The notes beneath the pieces are model-generated. The model saw nothing but the letters and a program-made list of their open reading frames with translations, was not told where the DNA came from and did not search any database. Of a stretch of DNA of 64,000 nt, positions 1 to 12,738 are shown in pieces; the first letter of the stretch is position 1; each line of letters starts with the position of its first letter. A program made the translations under genes and the position numbers. This DNA is from Megalobrama amblycephala (Eukaryota > Chordata > Actinopteri > Cypriniformes > Xenocyprididae), in the NCBI RefSeq assembly GCF_018812025.1, contig NC_063065.1:33559621-33623620 (forward strand), in the 5' to 3' direction.

Positions 1-1173
1 GCGCGAATCACAAATTATTTCATCCGCAGACCATGCCGACAAATGCGAATACAAATTCGACAAATAGCACGGCAAAGTGAACGAGGCTATATCTCCGGCT
101 ATTTTTGCTCATAATTTCTGAAGAGTTTTACCAAAAATCACTAGACTGTTTCGGGGCAGCGTGTAGAATCAAACAATATCTAATTTACCCATGTCGACCA
201 TTTTAGCCATCTGCCACTTTGAAATTTGTCATTAAATGCTATATTTTTCGAATGCATTGGTGTAACGTTACAGAATTCAGGGGTAGGGTGTACAAGTACA
301 GCAAATCCTTCTCTGATTAAAACCAGAAGATGCTTAATATATCTTTCCACTTGTAGTCCCTAATGGCCTAACATGTTCGACATGCAGAAAATACTTGCAT
401 GCCAAGAACCTTTTGACTAAAATGTTTATAGTTTCAGTGACATTTAGTAATTTGTCCTAATTCAGTCTTTTATTTAATTTTACTCAAGAAACTCTCTGTT
501 TAGTCTGTTTTTGGGAAGGTTACAACTTTGTTGTTCAACATATTGTTTCAGAAATGCAAACAATTAAAGATTTTATGTTGTCTAAGTTAACCTTAATGAA
601 AAGAAATATGACTATTTGTGAAAAGAAAATCTGATTATTAAATTATTATCTTTAAAATTTCACATAGGTTGATTCAGATTCAGTTAGATGGTCAGTTTAC
701 CCCTAACCTGAGGTAAATTGAGCCACAGGAACACTTTTATTTATAAGAAGCTTTTAGAACTTTTAGAACCCTTTGTCATAGATGTATTCTGATCATTTAA
801 AATGATAGGAAACACCCTCAAATTACTTTAGATTCTTCCATTGTACTCCTGCCTAATTTTCTCTTATCTTGAGGACCACATAAGTAAAAATATGACTCAT
901 CTTACCCCACTCTCCCTCTATGTGTTTTCGGCATGATGCATTGAAGGTACTCAAAAACCACAATTATAATGCAAATTCCAAAAAATGATAATAGCTTTTG
1001 ATTTATTTTGCCTATTGTATTGAATCTGGTATTGATAGATTCTGTGAGTCATACAGAGAAAAAATAGACCAACTCCTCCTAGACCGTTCGTCCAATTTTC
1101 ACCAAATTCGAGTCAGATCATCTTCATATCGAGTTATGGATTTCGTGTTGATATACCAAACCTTTATCGTTTA
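1..1173. other. AT-rich intergenic sequence, nothing recognised
   Basis: No convincing coding exon. Degenerate phrases such as TTTACCCCTAACC near 700 and TTACCCCACTC near 902 may be ends of a decayed mobile element, but no target duplication is visible. Confidence 0.4.
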
Positions 1174-1830
1174 AGTCAAGTCAAGTCAAATTTATTTATA
1201 TAGCGCTTTTACAATTGGTAATTGTTTCAAAGCAGCTTTACATATTAGAAGCACAGAAAAAAGGGAAGTGGTTAAAAATAAGCTGTACAAACAAGCGTGG
1301 TAATATGTAACATATACAAGATGGTGCTACATTAAGCCAATGTCGGCTGACTCCCAGGGGTGGAAAAAAACCCCTAGGAGAAAAACCCAGCGTGCTAACA
1401 CTGGGAAAAAAGTCCTAGGAGGGAAAAAACCCCTTGGAAGATATATATAATATATGTAAATGGATATGGAGATCAAAATCTGAATTATACATTTTTATTA
1501 TAGAGATTAAAAATAGATTATATATAAATATATGTAAGCGGATACGGGGATTAAAAATCTGAATTATAGATGCAGCCAGAACTGGATCTGTAGGCCCATT
1601 GTCTCCTGGGCTACGTTGTAGTCAGGTCCAGACACAGGTTCTCCATCTGATCTGGATACGGCCTGGATCCAGCACCCGGAAAACCTCAGGATAAGCAGAG
1701 AGACAGATATTAGCGTAGATGCCATTCTTATTCTGATGTACAGGTATATCTAGTGTTATAGGAAATGTTCTCGGTTCCGGCCAACCTAATTATTGCAGCG
1801 TAACAATCCTTTAACGGATTTGAAAACACA
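1174..1830 (-). repeat. interspersed repeat with LINE-like 3' tail
   Basis: Begins with tandem AGTCA units and TTTATTTATATAGCGC, then GTTTCAAAGCAGCTTTACA. Read on the minus strand this is the tail of a family common in cyprinid genomes. The body (GCAGCCAGAACTGGATCTG, CCTGGATCCAGCACCCGG) is also familiar as a fish repeat. The tail resembles the end of the LINE-2-like remnant at 43.5-44.2 kb. The upper limit is approximate. Confidence 0.55.
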
Positions 1831-3290
1831 TCAAGGTATCAATGAAGGTAAAACAACTCTTAGGCTGTATCAAGGCTTTGGCATTCTGACACCAAACTGT
1901 GTGTGTTTGACTTGAAAAATTCACTCTTTTGGTACTTTGATGTCATACACTGAATGGTCTGCGCAGTGCCGCTTCAAGTTGAACACAAATATTGTCACAA
2001 AAAAAAAAAAAAAAAAAAAAAAAAATAACTTGTTAATGGTGGAAATGTATATAAATGTAATCATTTTGTTTAGAATACATATTTATATATTTTATATTAT
2101 AAATATTATTTGTTTAGATTATGATAGTTTTAAACATAATAATTACTATTATTTTGTTTATTATTTTTTATTATTTTTATTATTTATATATTATTATTTT
2201 ATTGATTGGTTTTCATATATTAAGATTGAAAATCTGGGTTTGAGACAAAGGTAAAACAATAAAATCTATATTGTCATTTGAAATGGTGCAGAAAATGGTT
2301 ACAAATATTAATGGGACTTTCATATTACAAAAAGATCTGCTAGTTTTAATAAAAAAAATCAACCCCTTAGGAGATAAAAGTGTCTACATCTGAAGAAACA
2401 AACATATATGATTAATAAACTCTTGAGGTGCACACATACTTCTGTACAGTCAAAATCTACAATGAAGACAAATTTGTTTAAGTGGATTTTGAAGAAATGC
2501 ACATCAGTCTCCTGTTGAACAGAACATTTTTGGCTTCTGCCTTCTTAATTTAACAAATGTGACTTTTATTCAACATGGATCATTAATTCTGAATGCTTTC
2601 AGGGGGCTTTTAAGCATACACAGATTGAAATGAATAACATAAACAACTCTCACTCAGTCCAAATATGCTTTTTCAAACCGTTACGCACCCATTGCCCTCT
2701 CACTCAGGGAAAATTTGCAACTCTTTCAGTCACGTTGACAGTTTTTTGTGTCTGGCCCAAAGTATTCACAACACCTCATGCTCAATCAGTCCCCAACCCC
2801 CCCTCCCAGCCGTGTCAAATCCTCCCCGCTACGTTAGCTGACTTCCCGTAGAAGGGAGCTGATCTTCGGCTTGGTCAGCGCTTGCTGAGCTGGTGCTGCT
2901 TTGGCTGAGCTGTAGGGAGATGGATGCACTGATCACAGGCCTAATTATGCTGAACCATCACCGGACTGACCTCACTGAGTGGGCAAATCACCTTCTCCAA
3001 ATAGCAGAAGCGGCCGGGGAATTTAGCTGCTATCTCTTTAGTGGCATAAATAATGGTACTGAGCATGAAAATGAGAGATGTAGTCAAGCCTTGCAGGACT
3101 GGGAATATCGTGATATCAGATAGGTCAGTCTGTTTTAAAAGAGGATAAATTAAATTTGCGTGGAGAACTGGTAAAGATCATAACATGTGTTTTCATATGG
3201 GGTTATGAGGGTGCTCTGGGTGGTTACTTACTGGCCAGATATTGATCTCACTGAATGTATGTGTTTATGATATTAAAGTTTTTTTTTTTA
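1831..3290. other. intergenic sequence between repeats
   Basis: Contains a long A run at about 2000-2025 and an AT-rich stretch to 2240. The part at about 2650-3120 is balanced in base composition and free of obvious repeats. No exon is recognised; it could include regulatory DNA. Confidence 0.35.
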
Positions 3291-3295
3291 TTTAT

Positions 3296-5420
3296 CCACA
3301 TCCATCCATCCATCCACTTCCATCCATGTCCATCCATCCATCCATCCATCCATCCATCCAATCACTCACCCAACCATCCATCCATCCGCCCGTCCATCCA
3401 TCCATCCATCCATCCATCCATCCATCCACTCACCCACTCATCCATCCATCCATCCATCCATTCATCCAATCACTCACCCAACCATCCATATTGATCTCAC
3501 TGTCCATCCATCTATCCATCCATCCACTCACTCACTCACTCACTCACTCACTCAATGTATCTGTCCGTCCGTGTGTCCATCCATCCATCTATCCATCCAT
3601 CCACTCACCCATCCATATCCGTCCGTGTCCATCCATCCATCAATATCACTAAAGTTTTTTTTTTAATTCCATATCCACATCCATCCATCCATCCATCCAT
3701 CCATCCACCCATCCACCCATCCATCCATCCATCCATCCATCCATCCATCCATCCATCCATCCATCCAATCACTCACCCAACCATCCATCCATCCATCCAT
3801 CCATCCATCCATCCATCCATCCATCCATCCATCCATCCATCACTCACCCATCCATCCATCCATCCATCCATCCATCCATCCATCCATCCATCCATCACCC
3901 ACCATCCATCCATCCATCCACATCCATCCATCCATCCATCCATCACTCACCCATCCAACCAAGCATCCATCCATCCATCCATCCATCCATCCATCCATCC
4001 ATCCATCCATCCATCCACTCATCACTCACCCAACCATCCATCCGTCCATCCATCCATCCATCCATCCATCCATCCATCCATCCATCCATCCATCCATCCA
4101 TCCACTCACCCACTCATCCATCCATCCATCCATCCATCCATCCACCCATCCACCCATCCATCCATCCATCCATCCATCCACCCATCCACCCATCCATCCA
4201 CCCATCCATCCATCCATCCATCCAATCACTCACCCAACCATCCATCCGTCCATCCATCCATCCATCCATCCATCCACTCACCCACTCATCCATCCATCCA
4301 TCCATCCATCCATCCATCCATCCATCCAAACACTCACCCAACCATCCATCCGTCCATCCATCCATCCATCCATCCACTCACCCACTCATCCATCCATCCA
4401 TCCATCCATCCATCCATCCATCCATCCATCCATCCATCCAATCACTCACCCAACCATCCATCCATCCATCCATCCATCCACTCACCCACTCATCCATCCA
4501 TCCATCCATCCATCCAATCACTCACCCAACCATCCATCCATCCGTCCATCCATCTATCCATCCATCCACTCACTCACTCACTCACCCATCCGTCCATCTG
4601 TCCGTCCGTCCGTCTGTCCATCCATCCATCTATCCATCCATCCACTCACCCATCCATCCATCCGTCCATCCGTCCGTCCGTCCATCCATCCATCAATCCA
4701 ATCACTCACCCACCCATCCGTCCATCCATCCATCCCTCCATCCATCCATCCACTCACTCACTCACTCACTCACTCAAGCATCCATCATCCATCCACTCAC
4801 CTGCCCATCCATTCATCCATCCACCCATCCATCCACTCACTCACTCACTCACTCACTCACCCACTCAAGCATCCATCATCCATCCACTCACCTGCCCATC
4901 CATTCATCCATCCATCCATCCATCCATCCATCCATCCATCCATCCATCCATCCATCCATCCATCCATCCATCCATCCATCCATCCATCCATCCATCCATC
5001 CATCCATCCATCCATCCATCCATCCATCCATCCATCCATCCATCCAATCACTCACCCAACCATCCATCCATCCATCCATCCATCCATCCATCCATCCATC
5101 CATCCATCCATCCATCCACTCACCCACTCATCCATCCATCCAATCACTCACCCAAACAACCATCCATCCGTCCATCCATCCATCCATCCATCCATCCATC
5201 CATCCATCCATCCATCCATCCATCCATCCAATCACTCACCCAACCATCCATCCATCCATCCATCCATCCATCCATCCATCCATCCATCCATCCACTCACC
5301 CACTCATCCATCCATCCAATCACTCACCCAAACAACCATCCATCCGTCCATCCATCCATCCATCCATCCATCCATCCATCCATCCATCCATCCATCCACT
5401 CACTCACTCCATCCACTTAA
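3296..5420. repeat. large TCCA/CACT satellite
   Basis: About 2.1 kb of TCCA tetranucleotide repeats broken by CACTCACCCA blocks and single-base variants (TCCG, TCTA). Blocks such as AATCACTCACCCAACCATCC recur, which gives a higher-order pattern. Because 12 bases are four codons, long open frames result on both strands (Ile-His-Pro-Ser on plus, Gly-Trp-Met-Asp on minus). These are artefacts of the repeat, not genes. Confidence 0.97.
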
Positions 5421-6315
5421 CCTCACTGTCAACACCAAATGTCATGCCAGAAATGCACTAACACCAACAAACATTTTTTGTGTACATGATGGCATGTGTT
5501 TGACATGGGTGGCCAAATATTTAGAGGCAGGGATGGGAGTTCATTTATATAAATAACAACCCACAAGATAAATGCCTAATTTGACACCATACATAATTTC
5601 CATCCGAGCATGGAAGGTGCATTCATAGCAAGTCACTGTTAATAATGTGTTCGAGCAGAACAATTATGTCACAGTATTTGGGCTGCCATGTGAGAAAAGC
5701 AAAACCGTCCTCCCTCCACTGTCCCTCCCCTATCCGAGTACACAGACGAGCAAAGCAGGAACGATACGGTATGCAAATGGAAACTGCTAATGTATGAGAA
5801 CCAACTCAATCAAGATCGGGGGAGGCCGGGTGACATCTGTGAGAGACTCTGGAAAGCCAGAAAATGTGACTGAGAATGAGTGCAGTATTCCATGGGAAAA
5901 GATACTGTCTCTCTCCTTTTGGAGTGCTGGGATATAATGAAGCTATCAGCTAAATAGCAGATAACCACTGTGCTTTGTGTACTTGTTTGCAGTCGGTGGA
6001 AAGGGGGAGGAATGCTTAGCATGTGCAACCACATTTACTGACTATTTGGCGACAATCTGCTAAAAACATTATGTGAACAGCACAGTCTGGCCTGGGCTGT
6101 TTGTTATGAGAAAGTCACCCCTTGGCCATTTGGGTTTGGCCCTGAGGAAAGAAAGGTCCCGTTTGACCTGGGGTCCCGTTTCTCTGCAGGGAAACATGGA
6201 ATTTTAACAACCTCATTTGTGGAGTTGTTTTGTTGTATCAGCCTGTCAATGCAATGCACTGACAAACAAGTACCAGGGTATTAACATGTTTTATGAACTA
6301 GAATAGTATCATGAT
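5421..6315. other. intergenic sequence, nothing recognised
   Basis: Mixed-composition DNA without transposon ends or a recognisable exon. An octamer-like ATGCAAAT lies at about 5772. Confidence 0.35.
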
Positions 6316-6323
6316 ATTCTTTT

Positions 6324-7197
6324 TAGTGTTGCCAACTTAGCAATTTTGTTGCTAGATTTAGCAACTTTTCAGACTACCCTAGCAACTTTATTTCCAAAAG
6401 CATATAGCAACAAATGTAGCTAATTATTTGGCAACTTTTAGCAACTTTTGAAAAGTGTCTCAAACAATAAAAAAGGCACATATTTTCATCTAAATTACAC
6501 AAATAATGAAACCATTGAACAGATAGCCAGCCAAGCAGCACATCAGCCTGGAGAGAGCTGAAGAAAGATGCCTAACAGTACATATCATATGTGAATTAAG
6601 TTGATAGTTGCAATTGTTCAATAATAATTGTTCATTTATGATACAGCTTGTTATTAGCTTTTACCTATAATTGTAGTTCAGTCAGGTACACTGTAAGAAA
6701 AAAACTAGAAAAAACGGAAAAGGTACTGGTCATTTTCTGCCAGGACATTATCTGTTAAGTTGCAACCCTAAAACACAATATGCCATGTGTCATACAGGTA
6801 AAACACCTGTGAAAAATCAATATGGATAATTCCCTTATATTAACAGTACATTGTGCCCTATTTTTACAGATTTTTCTTAGAGTGTACCGCATTAACTACC
6901 AAAACACTGCTTAAAACTACAATTGTTCGAAATGTGTAGTTTTACTAGTTAATAAGAAAACAAGAAAATGTAATTGTTCAAAAATGTGTTTTCAAAAATG
7001 TTAATTTAGATTTTTAATCTTAATGTTTTTTAGATTTGTAATTTTTAATGTTTATTTTACGCAATAACGCAGCTTTGCGTCATGGTTACACAATGATGTC
7101 ATCACACAATGACATCACATCGTCATTTGGCAACTGCCTTAGCAATCAAATCGACCTGCCTTTAGCAATTTCCGCTGAAAATTAGCTGGCAACACTG
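6324..7197. mobile_element. complete non-autonomous hAT-like transposon
   Basis: Left end TAGTGTTGCCA and right end TGGCAACACTG form an 11-base inverted repeat with one mismatch. A perfect 8-base target duplication, ATTCTTTT, flanks it at 6316-6323 and 7198-7205. Eight-base duplications are the hallmark of hAT elements. The 874 bases carry no transposase frame. A smaller element is nested at 6689-6884. Confidence 0.88.
6689..6884. mobile_element. nested TA-flanked miniature element
   Basis: Ends CACTGTAAGAAAAA and TTTTTCTTAGAGTG are inverted repeats with one mismatch, flanked by TA on both sides. It is 196 bases with no coding frame and sits inside the hAT-like element, so it inserted later. 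The ends resemble the CACTCTAAAAAAATGC family at 39136 and 63467. Confidence 0.72.
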
Positions 7198-7319
7198 ATT
7201 CTTTTAAGTATCTTGGAGTATTTTATGGTGTATGAATATACAATATGGTAATCATTCAGTACCATGTTGTAAATAATAAGTCCCAAGCATAAGACAAAAT
7301 GTTTTGCTTTGGTGAGTAC

Positions 7320-7320
<1 letters not shown>

Positions 7321-7362
<42 letters not shown>

Positions 7363-7412
7363 ATAGGGAGATAATATATATTGTCATAGGGATTTAATAA
7401 AATTGTCAAAGG

Positions 7413-7474
<62 letters not shown>

Positions 7475-7475
7475 C
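7321..7475. repeat. TA and CA dinucleotide microsatellites
   Basis: Two runs of (TA)n, at about 7322-7360 and 7413-7456, the second continuing into (CA)n to about 7475. Confidence 0.95.
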
Positions 7476-9880
7476 ATTCAATATTGGCACTTACTGGCAC
7501 TTACTTATCTTTTTTTTTTCTTCTTCTTCTTTTTTAAGTTCTCACAATTTTATGCTACTCATTAATTATATTTTTTGTTGGCCAAATATATGTACAACAT
7601 GCTCGTTATTGCGTGTTCAACATGTACTAAATAAACTGATCCTTTTTCCCAGGGCAATAATTGGAAAAATGTTCAATATCTTTTTTTCCTAGTAAATTCT
7701 TGAAGGCTCATGTTTACAAAAAATTGATTTACCCCGAGAAAATTCACTGATTTGAAAACTGTGACGACTATTGCCAGTCTGTCCTACAATGGCAATGGTA
7801 CAACACAGTATTTATAATTATTTACTTATTTTATTTATTTATTTAATAGATTTTTGTTGTTTGTTTGTTTGTTTTTTGCAAAGATGAATAAAGGAGTATT
7901 CACTTAACATTTGAGACTAAACATGACAGGGAAAATATGACATTCTAAGAACACATTACAATACTGTGGGATAATATATTACATGTATGCTTATGCCTCT
8001 ACTTTACTGCATTTCATCAGTGCATTGTATTTTAGGTAAAAGCGCTTCACCTCTCTAATGAACGGCACATGGACACCGCACAGTGAAGTGTCACCTCATC
8101 CTCACCTCCGCAAAATTGTGTGCTTAACTTCACACCTTTAATATTGCTCTCTGCTCATCAGGTATCTGTAAATTACACCGGTGTGACACGCATATGCTGC
8201 CACAGGACATGGGAGATGTGTAAAACGTGACAGGGGTCAATGCATCCTTCGTGCTCCATAAATTACTTTTGCGAGAGATCGTGCGTTTAATCACAGTCTG
8301 CTAAACATGACGGAGGAAGCTGGCCTGACCTTCCAATGATTAAAATGCAAATGACCTGTTGCCGTTCACACACGTTGATTCGATCTGACATCGCTTCCCT
8401 GTTGCGACCCCCAACCTCCCATTTTTAACTTTACTTCACCCCTTCAGATGCTCACAGTACTAGAAGCATGTCACTTGATGACAGGTTTGTTGCTATTTTA
8501 TTTTATTTATTTTTTTTTAATCCCTTTGACCAAGAATGCCAGAAAACATGAATGCGAATAGATGCGGGTGTCACAGGGTCTTAGATACCTCAGTTCACAC
8601 CCTGATTTTTTCTGTAAACAACATGACAACTGCTGTCACACTTCGCCTCCTCTGTTTACCGTTATTGTGAAGAAAGAAAAAAACAGGGAGTGTCATAAAA
8701 AGTTCATTTTGGACTGTTACTTGTCTGTTTTTTTTTTTTTGTGTGTGTGTGTGTCAGCAAGTGTGACTGTTATAATTTGAACAAACCCCTAACCCTACGT
8801 AATCAACTACAGTGCTTAATTATTGAATAATGCTTCAAATTAGGGTTGCATGATTTAGGGAAAAAAAATAAATTAAAATTTTTCTGATAAAAATTGGGAT
8901 TGTGATTTAAAATGTGTGTTTTCTGTTTGTTTGTTTTTTAGCTCCAGGGTTGCTGTGATTATATATACAAGTGAGATTGTATCCTGGTGGACGATAAAAA
9001 AAAATGTAGCAATATTTGACTTCATATAATTGTTGTACGTATAAATAAAATAAAATTAATTCAATTAAGCTTATTAAGAATAATCAAAATCAATGACCAA
9101 AAATATGTCTTTCTTGAAACACACATAAATAGGAAAGTGATCTTTGGACCTTTTGAAAAAGGATGTGCACCACTGGCTTCCATGTCAGGCCTTGGCTAGG
9201 TAAGCTTTTAACATTCCTAAGTGCTTTAAATGAAACATTAGTCTAAACAGTAGAATGTGGGAGATGTTTTATGGCAGACATGTTTGACCCAAGGCCACGG
9301 CAGTTAAAGAACACAATAATAAGCGTTAGAGATGTTCTTCTTTCAGTAGCACTCAGTCTTAATCTGTGGCAGGGATAAATAGACAGGTGTAAGGGTGAGT
9401 ACTTATAGGTCCCAAGAGGAAATTTGGGATGACCTTTCTCAAAAGACTGGTATATTTGCTGTTTTTCTGTAAGGCTACCTGAACCTTATGAACCCTTTAG
9501 ACATTATATACATGCTTGCACGCATTCATGTAACTTTTTCAACATGTTGAATCGAAGGCATGATAGTGCTTTGTTGAATTATAAAGCTGTTAGAGGAGGC
9601 CATGCACTTTAGAAATTACCCTTCAATATCTTATTGCAGCTTTATTGATGCACACAATGCAGGCATAAATTTCTGAGCAGAGACACTTCAAAATGAAGAT
9701 AGATCCAATATATCCTTTACTGGCCTAAGCAAAGCACTTAGGTCAAGAATCTGCAATGCATTGAGTTCAATTAAGGGAACCAATTTTTTTGGTGCTTGTT
9801 AAGATCAATAATTAAACATTGTCATGTAACATCTCACACCGTTGATACCTTAAATCATGCAACTTGTCAAAGTGATGTGC
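7476..9880. other. intergenic sequence with a low-repeat block
   Basis: No coding exon recognised. The part at about 8040-8460 is balanced, low in repeats and has T-box-like, octamer and homeobox-like motifs (see the T-box entry). A T run plus (GT)n lies at about 8730-8755. AGGGTTGCATGATTTAGGG near 8842 resembles one end of a fish hAT family, but no partner end was found. Confidence 0.4.
8130..8186. promoter_or_regulatory. T-box-like half-site and palindrome
   Basis: TCACACCT at 8130-8137 is an exact T-box half-site. At 8173-8186 TTACACC is followed immediately by its near-inverse GGTGTGA, an inverted pair of half-site cores. An octamer on the minus strand (ATGCAAAT) lies at 8345-8352. Motif evidence only. 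Confidence 0.3.
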
Positions 9881-9884
9881 TTTG

Positions 9885-10882
9885 GTGACAATAGCAATGC
9901 CTAAGCAACCATCCAGAACACCCCAACACAACAACATATTAAAATCTACTCTGAACACCTTCAAAAATGCGTAGCAACACCCTAGCAACCTCCCAGAACA
10001 CCCTAACACAGCAACATTAGTCCTAACACAGAAACAAACTAAAACTACTCTGTACACCTTAGAAAATGCACAGCAACATCCTAGCACCCTCCCAGAAACA
10101 CCCTAATACAGCAACATACTAAAAACTACTCTGAACACCTTAGAAAATGCATAGCAACACCCTAGCAACCTCTCAGAACACTCTTAAACAGCAACATACT
10201 AAACTGAACACCTTAGAAAATGCATAGCTACACACTAGCAACCTCCCAGAACACCCTAACACAGCAACATATGAAAATCTACTCTAAACACCTTAAGGCC
10301 TGTTCACAGCGGGACGAATATCGCGCGCGATTTTCGCCGACGTTTAACGCCTCGTGACTAAACAACGGGCGCCAATGTGAGTGTGCACACCGACGCGAAA
10401 AACGCGAGGCGTAAAAGCGTCATTTTTAAAAAAACGCCTCGGGTTCGTTTTTTTGGTTTGACGCGCCGCGTTAAAAAACTGGCCGACCAATGAGATTGGC
10501 GCTTTTGTTCACGTGCCTAGAGCTGCTGAAGTTACAGTAAAACACGACTTGCTGGCGCTCAAGCACAAAACGGTCTTGCCGAGCACACAAGACGACGAAG
10601 AGAAAGTAAGTAGACGAGGAAGACCCCTACAAACTATCCCTGCGTCTCAAACAGCTCTCTAGCTTCCTAGGTCGTGTGTCAGTATACCATGTAAATGAAT
10701 GTGGCCGAATCCCTGATCAGTGCCCTGACTAGTGAAGTAGAGAGCTGAGACGCACACTATGGATGCTCTGCCACAGATGTGTATTATTTCTGTATTTTTA
10801 CTTTTTTTCCCTTCTACATTCAAGAAATATAGTTGAGAATGTCTGTTTCATAAATATGTTTTTTTACACTACCGTTCACTTG

Positions 10883-10955
<73 letters not shown>

Positions 10956-11880
10956 CCATTTTATATATGCATTTTTTTTTAAAAATCTTCTTTAACTTTA
11001 TTAATATCATATGTTTATTTGCACTACCGTTAAGCACAAACGCCACATACTGTCAGGGAGTGAATTTGCACTTTCACTCGGCGCATCGCCGGTGAAAATC
11101 GCTTGGGTGTGAACACAAAAAACGTCTCGAAAAACGCTGACGATAAACGCGTGCGATATTCGTCCCGGTGTGTACGGGCCTTTAGAAAATGCACAGCAAC
11201 ACCCTAGCAACCTCTCAGAACACTCTTAAACAGCAACATACTAAAATGAACACCTTAGAAAATGCATAGCAACAAACTAGCAACCTCCCAGAACACACTA
11301 ACACAGAAACATTAGTCCTAACAGAGCAACATACTAAAAACTACTCTGAACACCTTAGAAAATGCATAGCAACACCCTAGCATCCTCCCAGAACAAACTA
11401 TTCTGAACACCTTAGAAAATGCATAGCAACACCCTAGCAACCTCCCAGAACACCCTAACACAGAAACATTAGTCCTAACAGAGCAACATACTAAAAACTA
11501 CTCTGAACACCTCTGAAAATGCATAGCAACACTATATCCACTATTTATCAATGCCTTGACAACCACCCAGAACACCCTGGCAGTCGCTTTATAACACCCT
11601 AACACCACCCATAAGACAATAGCAACTGCCAAGCAACACTGCAAAGCCATGGCAACACCCTAGCAACCACTTATCAACAGCATATCAACACACTAAAACC
11701 ATTCGGAACACCACTCCTTAGAAAATGCTTTGCAACACCTTACAAACCATTCACACCTTGGAAACCACCCAGAACATAATAACAGCCACTTAGTAACACC
11801 CTAGCAACCACACATAATACCCTAGCAACTGCATAGCAACACACTAAAACTACTCAGAACACATCATGGGACTTTTGCAC
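9885..11880. repeat. about 80-base minisatellite (GCAACACCCTAGCAACC type)
   Basis: Diverged units contain GAACACCTTAGAAAATGCAT, AGCAACACCCTAGCAACC, TCCCAGAACACCCTAACAC and AGCAACATACTAAAAAC in fixed order. The later part (11530-11880) is more degenerate. The array is interrupted at 10296-11181 by a transposon. Short open frames here are by-products. Confidence 0.9.
10296..11181. mobile_element. PIF/Harbinger-like non-autonomous element inside the minisatellite
   Basis: Left end AGGCCTGTTCACAGCGGGAC and right end, inverted, AGGCCCGTACACACCGGGAC share most bases, and the similarity continues through GAATATCGC. A 3-base TTA duplication flanks the element (10293-10295, 11182-11184). Joining the flanks restores the CACCTTAGAAAATGC found in neighbouring units. 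GC-rich CpG-rich termini surround an AT-rich core with (TA)n at about 10888-10950. No transposase frame is seen. Confidence 0.85.
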
Positions 11881-12615
11881 AGGCAAGCCCCATTTAAATT
11901 TCTTTCCAAAAATGTAGTTAATTAATATTATGATTAGCAGATATTAATTTAAAAACATCTAAGAGAAAATCAATACCGCCTGTTGTTACAATGCTTAGAT
12001 TTTTTTTTTTTTTTTCTCAAGCCCAGTGACAAAAACATAAATGTTCTTTTAAATCACATCAAAGTGAGATTTCATAGATTTGTGAAATGCATGTATAATG
12101 AACTGGTTATTTTACAAGCTCATACTGTTTTGCATTAGAGGTTGTCTGAACAGATTTGACTATAAGCACAAAGTGTGAAATTGGAATACAAAATTATCAA
12201 GACATTCTCGCTCTCTCTTACAGCGACATATAACAGTCTGAGTGGAGGCAGTTGTCATGGTGATTAATGTAGCAGCAGGAAAGTTAACCTGCAGAAGAGA
12301 AGCATGCGGGGGGATTTCTGAAAGCATTTCAATCTTTGACGTAAACTAATAGAGGCTTTCTCTCCCCCCAGGTGCTGAGAAAACACGCTCATAGACCACT
12401 AGCCATACCGGCTTTCAGAGGCCAAGATCTCAATAGGTGTCTGGATGAAATCAATTGAGTTCGCTTGATAAGAGCACATTTGCATCAGGTGCAGGAACAC
12501 AACCGACAAGGTATATGAAACGATTTTTTTAGACCTGCTGCTGCTACACCTCTTGAGTGAGGAAGTACAAACGAACTTTGAAGTCACATTTAACGCTCTA
12601 AAAATAATGAGTTGC
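11881..12615. other. low-repeat intergenic block
   Basis: Unique-looking sequence at about 12190-12610 with balanced composition and a tight motif cluster near 12466-12491. No exon recognised. Confidence 0.35.
12467..12491 (+). promoter_or_regulatory. GATA-octamer-E-box motif cluster
   Basis: GATAAG at 12467-12472, a perfect octamer ATTTGCAT at 12478-12485, then the E-box CAGGTG at 12486-12491, all within 25 bases of low-repeat DNA. This could be a POU/GATA/bHLH enhancer element. Confidence 0.3.
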
Positions 12616-12738
12616 ATTAGTGTTAATTTTGTTAGCTATTTTTACATTTTGTCTCAGTCTTTATCCTGTGCCAAATAGTTTTTTATCATATTTAGTCAAA
12701 CTTGTCTTGTTTTTGTTTAGTCGAGTTTTAGTCGACTA

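Noticed and set aside
3555..5420. 621-codon open frame of Ile-His-Pro-Ser repeats
   Set aside because: It is the reading of the TCCA satellite; other frames and the minus strand are equally open, so no protein is indicated.
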